Of a DNA stretch of 64,000 nucleotides, positions 54,344 to 64,000 are shown in pieces. A program made the translations under genes and the position numbers. Every line of letters starts with the position of its first letter. The stretch's first letter is position 1. The notes under the pieces were generated by a model. That model was not told the origin of the DNA. It was given only the letters and a program-made list of their open reading frames with translations, and ran no database searches. The stretch spans positions 248,001 to 312,000 of the forward strand of contig NHNV01000032.1 of the NCBI GenBank assembly GCA_002785995.1, read 5' to 3'. This DNA is from Mycosphaerelloides madeirae (Eukaryota; Ascomycota; Dothideomycetes; Mycosphaerellales; Mycosphaerellaceae).

Positions 54344-56362
54344 CTACACTAAATCCTTGGGATGCGGCAGCTCCTTAGGATATGGGTGGTCGTCCTCAGG
54401 CCGAGGAGCCATTTCCGTCATCTCGATGTTGTTAGCAGCCAGAAGGTGCTCATCCTCCCTGTACTCTTCAAAGTCTTCCGGGCGGCGCAATTGTCTAACG
54501 GTACCGGTCTCCTGTCTCGATAGATCAGGAGTGTGAGAGGGCAATATGCTGCCGTTCTGACCACTCTTGCTTGCCCCTCCATCGTCGCCGCCTTTCAAGA
54601 ACCACTGGTCGACCGTCTTCGCGAAATTCGTGCTCGGCTCGTCGATCAAGACTGTAGCCCAGTGCGATACGATGATCGAGAGTGGGCAAATGAATGCCAT
54701 AAATAGGACGTAGATCAGGAAAGTGCTGAGGGCGTGTGCCCACGGGCCAGTAGATCCCTGGGGAACGTCGTCCACAAACAAGTTCCTGCCTCCTAGTCGG
54801 AAAAGGAAGTGCTTCCAATTCTCGCCAAAGAGGTTCAACGTGATGCGGTGGGTCAGGTACAGCATGTAACTGACTTTTCCAAGGTATCGCATCACCGCCA
54901 AGTTGAAGAATTTCCTCGCAATGGAGAGATGGCAGGTGCTGAGCACGATGAGAATGCCTGCCCAGCACCACCACAAGCGTCCTCCACCTTCTACCGGCTT
55001 CCACACCCATGGTACATACTCGTCGAGCCAGCTATATCCAGGACGTGTGAAGTGTTCGCTGGGTTCAGGGGTGCCGGCCAAAAGCAGTCCGAGGACGAAA
55101 ACGCAGGACCACGCGATGTTGGAGTACCAGGTGGCTTTTGCCTGAATGCCCTTGAAACCGCCCATGTGCCGGATGAAGTTCGCAATGAACATACCCGCAG
55201 AGAAGAGCCAGAACGTCCATTCCGCGTGGTAGCATGATAACGCAGTCACGATGCCAATCACGATTGCCTTCTTGTAGAAGCTGCGGAATCGGCAGACTGC
55301 CAGACACAGCAGAAAGACCAACAGCGAACCGGCGAACTCGAAAGGAATCGTCCACATTGTCCAGTCGTATCCATGCAGTGCTGAGAGTCCAGTGCGCTTG
55401 ATGTCCAAAGGATTCGAGAAATGCTCATCGGCCAGGAGGTAGTCCCACAAGAGGGCGAAAATGTTGTCCTTTGGCCCTTTTCCAGGGTGGTCCCGGAACC
55501 CAAATTGAATCTCGAAAGCTTCCCATAGCGCAACCGCGAAGCAGGGGAAGAACAGACGTATCCATCGGCGGAATGTCGCTGAACCCATTGACTGGGCAAA
55601 TTTCTCAAGCTGTCCAGTCTTGATGTTCCCCAGGGGTCCCCAGGACAGCACCAGACCGGATAGAACGAAGAACACGCTGACTTGAGCGTGTCCAGAGTCC
55701 ATCCACAGTCGGAAGAATGGTAACCGCCAGAACTCATTGTGAGGTTCGCCCTGTGGCTGTCCCTCCACAATATTGATTCCGCCATAGGGGGTCTCATAGA
55801 ACAGCGGATTGTACATTGAGAGGCCGAAATGGTATATCATGACCAAGAATGCCGCGACGCCTCTTAACCCGTCTAGCCAGGCCGTCTCTCTTGTCGCCTC
55901 TTCTGGAGGCCATCCTACGAGCGTCTTCATGGTGAAGAAGTTGCGAAGCCGTACGGAGAGGGGAGCTCGCGGTGTGAACATCCAAGCGGGTTTACTGAAG
56001 ACATGGCCGACAAAGTCCGAAGCTGCGGTACGGACGCCGCCATTCGCGTGTGAAGGGAGCTCCTCGTCGACCGCCATGACCGTGGGGAAGGTAATAATGC
56101 TGCTGTCCTCGAAAGGAGACGAGAGTGAAAAGGACCGTACGCCTGGAGCGTGTGCAGGAATATCCAAACCATGGGCAGCAGGAGCGATACTAGTCCCAAT
56201 GTGCTCGTGTGCGGTTCTTTGGGAGTTGCTAGCCTGCCGAGGTGCCACTGAAGAGGCGTCGATCTCTGCGGTTGGATTGGGTGAGTTGGAGCTTATTTGC
56301 GCGGAAAGCCTCTCCGTACTCCGCTTCTGGGGACTCGTAAACCTCGCGATAAGAAAGTTCAA
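54344..56362 (-). CDS. Acyltransferase 3 family membrane protein (OafA-like)
   Basis: Single exon, 672 aa. The first 140 residues are polar and Ser/Pro-rich. The acyltransferase-3 domain (about 160-610) opens with TAWLDGLRGVAAFLVMIYHFG, the LRG...A...V...H motif with the catalytic-type His. SVFFVLSGLVLSWG, RRWIRLFFPCF and KVSYMLYLTHRITL are the other family hallmarks. About ten membrane helices are seen. The acidic C-terminal tail (about 85 residues) includes Glu/Asp-rich, cytosolic-type sequence. These enzymes move acyl groups (often acetyl) across or onto sugars and lipids; the substrate is unknown. Length is long because of the terminal extensions. Confidence 0.9.
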   Translation of the reverse strand: MNFLIARFTSPQKRSTERLSAQISSNSPNPTAEIDASSVAPRQASNSQRTAHEHIGTSIAPAAHGLDIPAHAPGVRSFSLSSPFEDSSIITFPTVMAVDEELPSHANGGVRTAASDFVGHVFSKPAWMFTPRAPLSVRLRNFFTMKTLVGWPPEEATRETAWLDGLRGVAAFLVMIYHFGLSMYNPLFYETPYGGINIVEGQPQGEPHNEFWRLPFFRLWMDSGHAQVSVFFVLSGLVLSWGPLGNIKTGQLEKFAQSMGSATFRRWIRLFFPCFAVALWEAFEIQFGFRDHPGKGPKDNIFALLWDYLLADEHFSNPLDIKRTGLSALHGYDWTMWTIPFEFAGSLLVFLLCLAVCRFRSFYKKAIVIGIVTALSCYHAEWTFWLFSAGMFIANFIRHMGGFKGIQAKATWYSNIAWSCVFVLGLLLAGTPEPSEHFTRPGYSWLDEYVPWVWKPVEGGGRLWWCWAGILIVLSTCHLSIARKFFNLAVMRYLGKVSYMLYLTHRITLNLFGENWKHFLFRLGGRNLFVDDVPQGSTGPWAHALSTFLIYVLFMAFICPLSIIVSHWATVLIDEPSTNFAKTVDQWFLKGGDDGGASKSGQNGSILPSHTPDLSRQETGTVRQLRRPEDFEEYREDEHLLAANNIEMTEMAPRPEDDHPYPKELPHPKDLV

Positions 56363-56750
56363 CGGAAATTCGCATCAGAAATTCGAACGCATATGAGATG
56401 GAATGATGAGATGAGGAGGGCGAATTCGAAGTCGACAGAGTGGGCGTATGTGGAAAAGTGCGATGTATCGAAGGGTCTCTCTCTAGTGCTATCCTCTTGT
56501 TGTGCTGAAATGAGAGATGCAGGAACCAGAAAGGGCTAGTAGCAAGCAGCTCCTGCGACGCTGCCGAAAGGACCCTTGAACATTGAGCGGAATCGTGGTT
56601 CTGTGGTTCCCGCGTATGAATACCTACTGTGCTACTGTCGAGTTGCTTAGTATTCGAGAGCCAGTTCTGCAATTCGTAGCATATCGGCATCTCTTCTGAA
56701 CTTGGCCTGTTGAAGCAAGACATCCTAGATGTGAGCGACGCAAACGGGTG
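56363..56750. other. Intergenic between acyltransferase and SET gene
   Basis: 388 bp containing the acyltransferase promoter and the 3' end region of the SET gene. No gene is seen. Confidence 0.4.
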
Positions 56751-57627
56751 TCAGTCTGGCTGGTCAGCTTGTTCACTGACCAGAGTCCTCCGAGCTTCCC
56801 AGAAACTTTTTCCGTACGAGACCAGAATTTCTTCGCCGGCTTTTATACCGGCTTTGCGTTTGCCGGCCTTGCCAGCGCTGGAGAAAGCAAAGTCAGTGGA
56901 AAGTCGTGCAATGTGGGAAATTTGTCATGCCTGAGGACGAATATGCCAACCCGGCGCTCCCAGCGAAGGCCACCTGCGCGTTTGGTGGAAGTGGTTTGCA
57001 CGAAGCAGTCCCGAAACTCTGCATTGGGTCTTTCGGCGACCCCTCTGTAGTCGTTGGCACATCTGGCTTCGTTGCCGCAGGTGGCGCCGTCAATGGAGAG
57101 GCCAAGCTCGCCGTCCAGGGCTAGTACACGTCAGACATGTCTGACGAACAGAGCGTATGGACTGTCGGCCGTACTCAGATCATAGTCGCTATGAGGATTT
57201 GTGTCTGAGAGACTGTTTATGTGGACCAAACCCATGTACAATATGATCAATGAATCTGGCTGCAGGTGCTCTCGGGCGAAGAGTCCTCGCTGACCACATG
57301 CCGGATGCGCCTCGTCTGTGATCGTGGGTATGGTCACCAGTGGAGACGGGACTTGCAATCCGGGAAGGCATGATTGGAGTTTCGTCCATGAGATGTCGTC
57401 AGATAGCGTGCGACTCAGTTTCGTACGCAATTCTTGATCCACGGCTGCGGTGTATGTGTGGTCGGCGAGGAAGTTGATATCCTAAGAGGGTTTCAGATAC
57501 AAGGGTTGTTCATCGCCTTCGCCTTGCTTACTTCTGGCCAGTTGTCTGGGATTATTTGAGTGATGTCAAGATGGTCCAGCTTTTTCGCCAACTTTTCGAG
57601 CTGCGGCTTGGGCGGCATGTCGGTCAT
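56751..57627 (-). pseudogene. SET-domain gene with a single in-frame TGA
   Basis: Three exons: 57627-57532, 57481-56931 and 56877-56751 (774 nt, 257 codons plus stop). The first part has GQRGLFAREHLQPDSLIILY, the SET-N region. At codon 149 (57133-57131) is TGA. The same frame then continues without interruption through LDGELGLSIDGATCGNEARC, NDYRGVAERPNAEFRDC and, across a GC-AG intron (56878-56930), SAGKAGKRKAGIKAGEEILV and SYGKSFWEAR, the end of the SET fold. SET proteins are protein lysine methyltransferases. Either the gene is freshly inactivated (CGA to TGA is one change) or the stop is read through. A 148-aa truncated product would lack the SAM-binding core. Confidence 0.75.
57129..57146. 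repeat. 18-bp perfect palindrome covering the internal TGA
   Basis: CGTCAGACATGTCTGACG is its own reverse complement. It spans the in-frame TGA of the SET gene and could form a short hairpin in RNA. It may be chance. Confidence 0.9.
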
Positions 57628-60600
57628 TGAAGGTGCGAGAACTGGTGTACGGATCTGAAGTCTCGTCGTCTGCTCCTGCCAGTTGGATGCTCGTCTTGGT
57701 AGGCGAGACCGAGATTTGACCTCGAGAAATCTGAATTTGCTGTCGCACAAAGTGGGGCCACCCGGCTTCGCGCTTTGCCATCTCCAATGCCCCTCCGAAG
57801 GTTGGAAAACACCAGAGCGACCAATGAGATGTATCAGACTCGCAAAGACGGGATGGACTTAGGGAACTGGACGTCAAAACCACTCCCACTCGCCGTCTGC
57901 CACATTGGGGATTGATGGATTTTGGGATCCGTTCGAGCAAAGTTGATCAAGGGCTACTTACATTGCGCTGCTCACCTTGACTGCGGTGTTGTTGAAGCCT
58001 GCAGTTGGAAAGACCAACGTACAAAGTGGCCTTTGCCGCCAACATGAGAACGGTGAAAGTGTCTTCCTCTCAAGCTCTTGGCGCAGAGAAGAGACCGAAG
58101 AGACCGAAGAGACAAGAGGAGTGCAAAATCAGGTGAGCATCTTTACAACAATGAACCGTCGTCTGGCCGTGTGAGTTCGAGCCTTCGACATGCCGAGTGG
58201 TCTCCGATCAGCTGAAAGACGAAGATGCAGGAGTCGCCTGTTGCTGGGCTGTCAGGATTAGTTTGTTGCTGGAGCAGGGAGACTTGACCGATACTTCGTC
58301 GTCGCTACACGAGCTCCGCAGCTGGGAGCAATTGCTTATCTTCTCGTGCGTCGTGTACCAACTTCTACGTCTGCCGTGATCTGTTGGGCACAAGAAGTGT
58401 CAAGCAGATGGAGATCTGGAGTAAATGAATGCGGGTGACATCGCGACATCCCACGAAGGAGTACAGGTGTAGCACCCCTGTGAGATCAACTGCACGGCGT
58501 GTTGTTGTCGATTGTTCGCGTCCAGGCCACGATCGATACTGACAGACAAGAGATCGTTCGATGGCAGGATAAGCGCCGCGGACAAAAATATCAGATCGTC
58601 ATGGCCTCAAGTGATAGCGATCGTCACGTCCATCCAAAACTGAGCGAAGAGAAAATGTGGGTGGAGTTCCGAATGGAGCCCAGACCACGTGAAAGCGCGC
58701 TGGCAACAGGCGCGGAGAGGCATCGGAAAGTTGATTTGGGAAGAAAAACAACGCGTCTTCCCGTCGCGCTTCCGTCTCATCATGTTGCCGTTACACGCAC
58801 ACCAATCCCAGCAGTGTTTCTGGTTGCCGGTTGCGCAAGGGAGCATGGGAGAACCCTGATTTCTTCTTCGCGTGATCAGACTAACGCCGCCGTCGCGAGA
58901 AGGCGTACCAGGTTCGGCGAGCTATCTACGATTGCGGTTGGTCTCTTCGCCAGGGACAACGCGGTGACGCTCGGTCTGGCCGGTCACCTCAGCCAGCCCG
59001 CAGAGTTTGGCGCTCAAGGCGTGCTCCAGAGCAGCTTTCTCGGTATGGTCGTTCGGACGATAGGTCGCTTGGGCGGATTTCAGGCACGGCATCGACAAGA
59101 AGGATGCTGGACTTGCAGCGGTGCCGAAACCCTGGCGGCTCGAGGAGATAGCAGCATGTTTTATAGCTCCTTCATGTTTCTCAAGCGGGCAAGGATATGA
59201 CGTTGGAAAAGGACGAGGATCGAACGAGACAGCAAGCATCGAAAGAGTGCAGGGTTGATCTCCGATCCCAGACTGAAGGCACGCGGCTTCCACAAGCACC
59301 AAAGCGATCCACAACTTGGCGGATTGATGTTCTGGGAAAGCGCACGTTCCTCCACTCCCGAAAGCGTTTTAAATTGACCAATCGTGTGGACTAGATACCA
59401 CGGCGGCGCTCGCTACGATTAGAAGCAACGAATGGGCGAGCGTATTGCGGATGTTGAAGTCGGACAGCACCGTGGATGAAACTCATTCGCAATGACGCGA
59501 GGCGGTGGGCTCGGATGCGAGGACAGAGAGGGCTTCACATCGGGAGGATGAAGATGCTTGGCCGCGGTAAACAGCAGAATATGAGTGACACGGACAGCAG
59601 ATTCTGCAACCACGCCGTCGACAAGGCAATCATTGTAGGTTCCAGCACAGGGATGGCTCCTTGCATTCACACGCCTCACTTGCGGGCGGAGCGGCAACCG
59701 GGCAGAAGAGTGATGATATTGTCGACAGGCGTTCCTTGCAGGCGATCGAACTACAGTTGGCCTGGTGAGGGTGGAGTGCAGGCGGAGTGGAGCGAACTGC
59801 GGTGCAACACGCGCCCCGCCATGGGATGCACAAGCGGCAGCGAGGTGAACGGGCTGCTGGTGCCGTTTTTGGGTCGGCGATATCGACGATGCTGCCAATG
59901 CCCGCACGTCATATCGGACTGCTCTGCCAGCAAACAGGCTGTAGTGTCGACTCTCGAGGATAAACGAGAAGCCATAACATCAGCAAAATCGATAGCGGGC
60001 AGCTCCCATTCGTTGCTGCAAGCGCTGCGGTGCAGGATTGTCGCTGACAAGAGGGAAACGCGAGCGGCTTGGATGCTGATTTGGCTTTTGCAAGGCTTCT
60101 CAGCTGCGTCGCACAGACCGACCGGGACCCGTCCATAGCAACAGCCTTGCTGCGCTTCTTCGTCGTACCTGGGCAACTACCTACATCTGTGCTGCCTCGC
60201 CCGTTGCTCCTCCTCACCCTCTCCCTCACCACCTCCCTCCGCTGACGACGACGACAATTTCTCCCGGGTAGGAGGCAGCGGATCCAGGCGTGGGCAAGCA
60301 GCAGCAGAGCAGTGTGCACTCTACCACCACTCGTTTGATCGAAGAGCTTGGACCGGCCATGCACGCACGTCGTCTCTAATTGACCACACTCCCTCACACA
60401 CTCCTACTCCGCCTTCACTTCCTCCTGGATCACAATCTCAGGCTCTGGCAGTCCAATAGACCCGCTATCATATCGAAACAGCTGCTGCCATTGGTCCCGC
60501 TACGCCTCATACCACCCGAGACCACAGCCACCGGCAGCCCTACCTCGATCGCCTACCTTATCCTCATCCTCCCACCGGCAGACGACCGATCCAGATCTTC

Positions 60601-60658
60601 AATAGCGAGCATACCACACGTCCAGTTCCATCGACACCATCACACACCACCATCCAGC
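57628..60658. other. 3-kb gene-poor stretch upstream of cdc25
   Basis: No gene I can support. Open frames of 233 codons (58499-59200) and 220 codons (59476-60138) on the plus strand have mixed basic composition, overlap equal-length minus-strand frames, and show no motif. Near 58088-58111 a short GAAGAGACC repeat occurs. The last 450 bp (60200-60658) are C/A-rich and look like the cdc25 leader, with upstream start codons. The region probably carries regulatory DNA. Confidence 0.4.
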
Positions 60659-62529
60659 ATGGAGTACTCTTCGCCGTTGGCGGCCATCCGTCCCCATCAA
60701 GCGCCCTGGGGCAGCAATAAAGACATGCCTAGCCATGGGTATCAGACATATGGCCCGACCAGCTTCGACTTCAAGAACATGTCTATGCACCAGCAGCCCA
60801 GGAGGAGAGACTACTTCTCCCTCCGTCCTGTGCGAGGCTCGTCGCCGACTGCTTCCCTGTCTGCAGACTTGGACGCCAACTTCCACATTGATAAAAGGTG
60901 ATTCATATTCCTCGCTTCGAGTCTCGGTCGTCATGCTCATGTCTCTGCAGCCCGCAAGCCCCAACACCGAGACGGTCTTTGTTCTCCGTCGACTTCTCCA
61001 GGCCACGCGAAAATGCTGGTACGTATCCAATTTGCTGGGCAGACACGACCCCAGACGCGAAACGTTGCTGACCTCACGATTGAAGCTACTCCGCCAATCG
61101 AGATCGAGGCTGCCACGACCCCGGACGTCCCGTCGTCGTCGCCTTATTGCGATGCAATGGACATCTCGCCGCTGCCTCACAAGCTCCCTCACTTCGTTCA
61201 CCAGGTTACAGTTGCTTCGCCGTCGCCCGAGGAGACCCCCAGCGACGTGTCTACTATCTCACCAGATCTACTGACACCCGACGATTCAATTACGCCTTTG
61301 GCTCTCCCCGTGCAACCACCGCAATTTCTCGCGTCCCCAGAGTACGTGTCTCACAAGTCGTCGCTGACTGAATACTCCTGCTTACATGTATCAGACGTCG
61401 ACGACCGGTAACACGGCCATCGCTGACCCGAACGAAAGGCCTCTCTTCCAGCAGCATTCCTCAGAGACCGTCGAGTGCCGAGACACAGCTACCGCCGTTC
61501 CGGTTTGGAAATGTCGCATCCGGAGGCCTCTCGTGCTCGTCGACCCCCAGCCTGTTAGACACCTTCACGGAGTCTCCCGTGGACGATCAACGACCTTCAA
61601 GTATCGGATCAATGCTGCCGCCACCACGTCGACCTTCTCTGAGCAACGTGCACCGCAACAATGGGTCGCCCTCTGTAAACCACGTTCGGAAGCCTTCTGC
61701 TGGGCGTTCTGCCTTCGTGCGGCCGCAGCGGAAGCTCATGCGGAGGTCGCTGAGCATGTTTCAGCACCCCGACGATGTGATGAAAGAAGAGCAAGACACA
61801 TTCGAGCCGCAGCCAAGCCTACTGGCATCCGTGATGGACATCGAGCAGGAACACGTGCCAAAGTTGCCTCACTTCGTCCCTGACGACGAACCAGACAGCC
61901 TACCCAGAATCACCCAGGAGACCATGTTGGATGTTCTTGCTTCCAAGTACTCTGAAAACTACGAACGCGTCTTGGTCGTCGATTGCCGGTTTGAGTATGA
62001 ATATAGCGGCGGCCACATCGAGAACGCCGTCAACTTCAACGACAAGCAACATCTGGCAGGCGAACTCTTCGCTGAGAATGTGCCTTCGAACACGCTTCTC
62101 GTATTCCATTGTGAGTACTCAGTCCATCGCGCGCCTCTCACTGCGAAGTACATTCGTAGCCACGACCGCAGCGTCAACGCTGCAAACTATCCCAATCTCA
62201 CGTATCCGGAGATGTACATCCTCGATGGCGGATACAGCAAATTCTTCGCACAGCACCCCTCCAAGTGCTATCCTCAGAACTACGTCGAAATGAACGATCA
62301 GAGACACGAGCAAGCTTGCGAACGCGGCATGGCCAAGGTCAAGCAGCAGCGTAACAAGCTATTCAGGAATCAGACGTTCGCATTCGGCCAGAACCACGAC
62401 GATATGGAAGACTCGCCAACTGCCAATGGACGCAGCATGGGTCCTCGGAGCTTGTCATCCTTTACCGTTGGCACTGACGTTGCCGAAGGCATTGGCATGT
62501 CATTCCAACGTCGAATGGCCTCATATTGA
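60659..62529 (+). CDS. cdc25: M-phase inducer phosphatase Cdc25
   Basis: Four exons, 565 aa: 60659-60897, 60951-61018, 61086-61341 and 61395-62529 (1698 nt). Introns are 53, 67 and 53 bp. The N-terminal 340 residues are Ser/Pro-rich with many SP/TP sites (for example APTPRR, SPSPEETP), as in other Cdc25 regulatory regions. The rhodanese-type catalytic domain (about 370-500) has VDCRFEYEYSGGHIENAVNF and the active-site loop FHCEYSVHRAP, with Cys427 and the CX5R arginine. MYILDGGYSKFF and CYPQNYVEM complete it. It removes inhibitory phosphate from Cdk1 (Cdc2/NimX) to start mitosis in the nucleus. It corresponds to Aspergillus NimT. The start at 60659 is the first ATG in frame with a well-formed N-terminus. 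Confidence 0.95.
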
Positions 62530-63524
62530 AGTACGATTACGCTTTTATCTGTCTTATTGAATTGCATTGCGTGGCGTTTCTGGAATCTGGATCTTCCCAA
62601 GCGGAGTATCTTGCGGCGTTCAAGCGAGGCACCTTTCTCCTGAAAACAACCCTCACATGCGAGGCGTTGACGGCACTTTCATCCTGTCCAGGCATACCTC
62701 CTCATGTTACCGTTGTCATTATGTCTTTTATTACGAAAAAACCCCTCAACACAGCATGACCGCGGCTCTGGAAATCCACTACACCTTTCCGACCGACGGC
62801 GAAACGATACCCAGCAACCCTTTTTCTTGGCCTTACTTTCCGCCTCAAATGGAAACACCATCGGGCGACATCCCTCCACACGCCGGCCCCCACTAACACC
62901 GCATTCCGGTCTGGCCATTCACGCTTTTGACAATACACAATCTGTCTATCTCCTCGGTCCCCGAATTTCTCTCCTCCTCGAATGGAAGGGAAAGGCAATG
63001 GACCACCACCACCAATATTCGACCACAACACCACCTTTTTGATGCAATATAGAATTGCACACTGATTGCACTTCTGCTTATAGAGGAACATCCGAGAGAA
63101 GAAAGATTGTTTAGTTTCACCAAACTTTGTACAGGAAACAGCACTTCTTTTTGGAAGGGAGACTCCAGCAGGATGTACATACTTCTTTTGGGCGGGAGGG
63201 AGGACTGGCTTTTTGGGTTGGTCTTCTTCTCGTTTTGGAAGCTCGAAGGAAGTCGGGTGGGCCGAATGGTCGTAGTGTCTGTTGTCGTAATGTCTTGCAA
63301 TCAAAACACGTCGAGATTTTCAAGAGAGTCTTCTTTCTAATTTGAGTCTGTTCCTGTGAAGGACTCAAGTCGTGGAGATCGCAATGCTTCGGTGATGGTC
63401 GAGAGGACACTCTTGACGACAGCAATTTGACGGGAGAAGTTGGATAGTCAAATGGCTTGCTCGACTTCACTGATCTTTTTCTTTCCATGTGCGACCTTCG
63501 GCGAGATAGGGGACTCGGAAGTAC
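62530..63524. other. cdc25 3' flank, no gene seen
   Basis: 995 bp. Several short overlapping frames on both strands have no domain. It probably contains the 3' ends of two convergent transcripts (cdc25 and the right-edge gene). Confidence 0.35.
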
Positions 63525-64000
63525 TCAAACGAATAGCAGTTGGCTGTCTCGTTGTCGCTGCTTGTTAGGCCAAGGGTGAGTGAATTGCAGGACATCGAGA
63601 CAGTAGCCTACGACATCGAACATGACTCCTGGGTAGGAGACAAGATACCACATATCGACTGTGTGGGCGACGACACCCGAGGAGGCTTCGTGGAAGAGGG
63701 CTGAATTGAGAGATGGTCGTAGTGCAGCAGAGGACTACTTTAGGGAGTTTCGGGTTTTATTTGATTGTGAGCGAGCACAGTAGCAGAACTTTGTCGTCGA
63801 GCGGGACGAGGTCCGAATCGTGATTCTGGTGAGAGCTCTGAGATGAGGCAATGGCTGGCTCATTCACTTTGGCCTGCTCGAGCATTGGTCCTGCAAGCTG
63901 TACGAGTGTGGATCGCTTGTGCGATGATGCCGTGGACGATGGTGAGTGTAAGAGATACCCTCGTGAGGTCCAGGGTTTTGACCACGGGCCATTGGATGCT
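63525..64000 (-). CDS. Partial gene entering from the right edge
   Basis: The minus strand is open from base 64000 to 63790 with polar, Ser/His/Gln-rich sequence (SSHQNHDSDLVPLDDK). A plausible 55-bp intron (63735-63789, GTTCTG...TAG, same phase) leads to a last exon 63734-63525 reading GVVAHTVDMWYLVSYPG and FDVVGYCLDVLQF, ending TGA at 63527-63525. The donor is weak, and without splicing the frame would stop at about 63757. The 5' part lies outside the window. I do not recognise the protein. Confidence 0.38.

Noticed and set aside
58499..59200. 233-codon open frame on the plus strand
   Set aside because: No recognisable motif, mixed basic composition, and equally long frames on the opposite strand at the same place.
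59476..60138. 220-codon open frame on the plus strand
   Set aside because: Same reasons: competing minus-strand frames, no family features, no signal peptide.
62702..63304. 200-codon minus-strand frame downstream of cdc25
   Set aside because: No motif, overlaps several other frames, and sits in the likely 3' flank of cdc25.
1..64000. A secondary-metabolite cluster or new defence system
   Set aside because: No polyketide, peptide or terpene synthase and no set of linked nucleases, toxins or NLR-like genes is present. Accessory genes are scattered singly among housekeeping genes.

Overview
This window is nuclear DNA from a filamentous ascomycete fungus. The evidence is short introns (about 48 to 140 bp, mostly 50 to 67) with GT...AG ends and CTRAY-type branch sites. 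The gene set is also fungal: a Zn2Cys6 regulator, a HET-domain gene, an alternative NADH dehydrogenase, a CMT1-type mannosyltransferase, an OafA-like acyltransferase and a secretory lipase. The overall flavour (small secreted proteins, DUF7702- and DUF998-like membrane proteins) suggests a Dothideomycete, perhaps Mycosphaerellales. That placement is inference. Every multi-exon model marked confident was checked: its exons sum to a multiple of three and the join restores family motifs.

Layout. 0-5.2 kb: a methyltransferase, the actin regulator Aip1 and a Zn2Cys6 regulator whose first coding exon is only ATG. 5.2-7.6 kb: no convincing gene. 7.6-18 kb: a seven-helix membrane protein, a RecQ helicase and the tRNA-modification enzyme Sua5 in divergent orientation, a pyroglutamyl peptidase, then MSH2. 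A 507-bp MITE-like element with terminal inverted repeats and a TA duplication lies in the MSH2 promoter. 18-27.8 kb: a decayed F-box-like gene, a flavin amine oxidase divergent from an MFS transporter, a short-chain dehydrogenase and a small hypothetical gene. 27.8-33.3 kb: a secretory lipase, a small Cys-containing protein, an acyl-CoA ligase and a 3-hydroxyacyl-CoA dehydrogenase; the last two could work together on an organic or fatty acid. 33.8-40.2 kb: a frameshifted DUF998-like gene, a GT69 mannosyltransferase, a small secreted protein and a GT17 glycosyltransferase. 40.9-48.1 kb: a seven-exon alternative NADH dehydrogenase with a 13-nt microexon, a RasGAP and a small conserved protein. 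49-51.2 kb: a broken HET gene. 51.7-57.6 kb: kinetochore Nsl1/Mis14, a secreted protein, an acyltransferase-3 protein, and a SET-domain gene that is intact except for one in-frame TGA. 57.6-64 kb: a 3-kb gene-poor stretch, the Cdc25 phosphatase, and a gene entering from the right edge.

Housekeeping and cell-cycle genes (MSH2, RecQ, Sua5, Cdc25, Nsl1, Aip1, RasGAP) are intact. Accessory genes (HET, F-box-like, DUF998-like, SET, one small secreted protein) carry stops or frameshifts. I found no rRNA, CRISPR array or credible tRNA.
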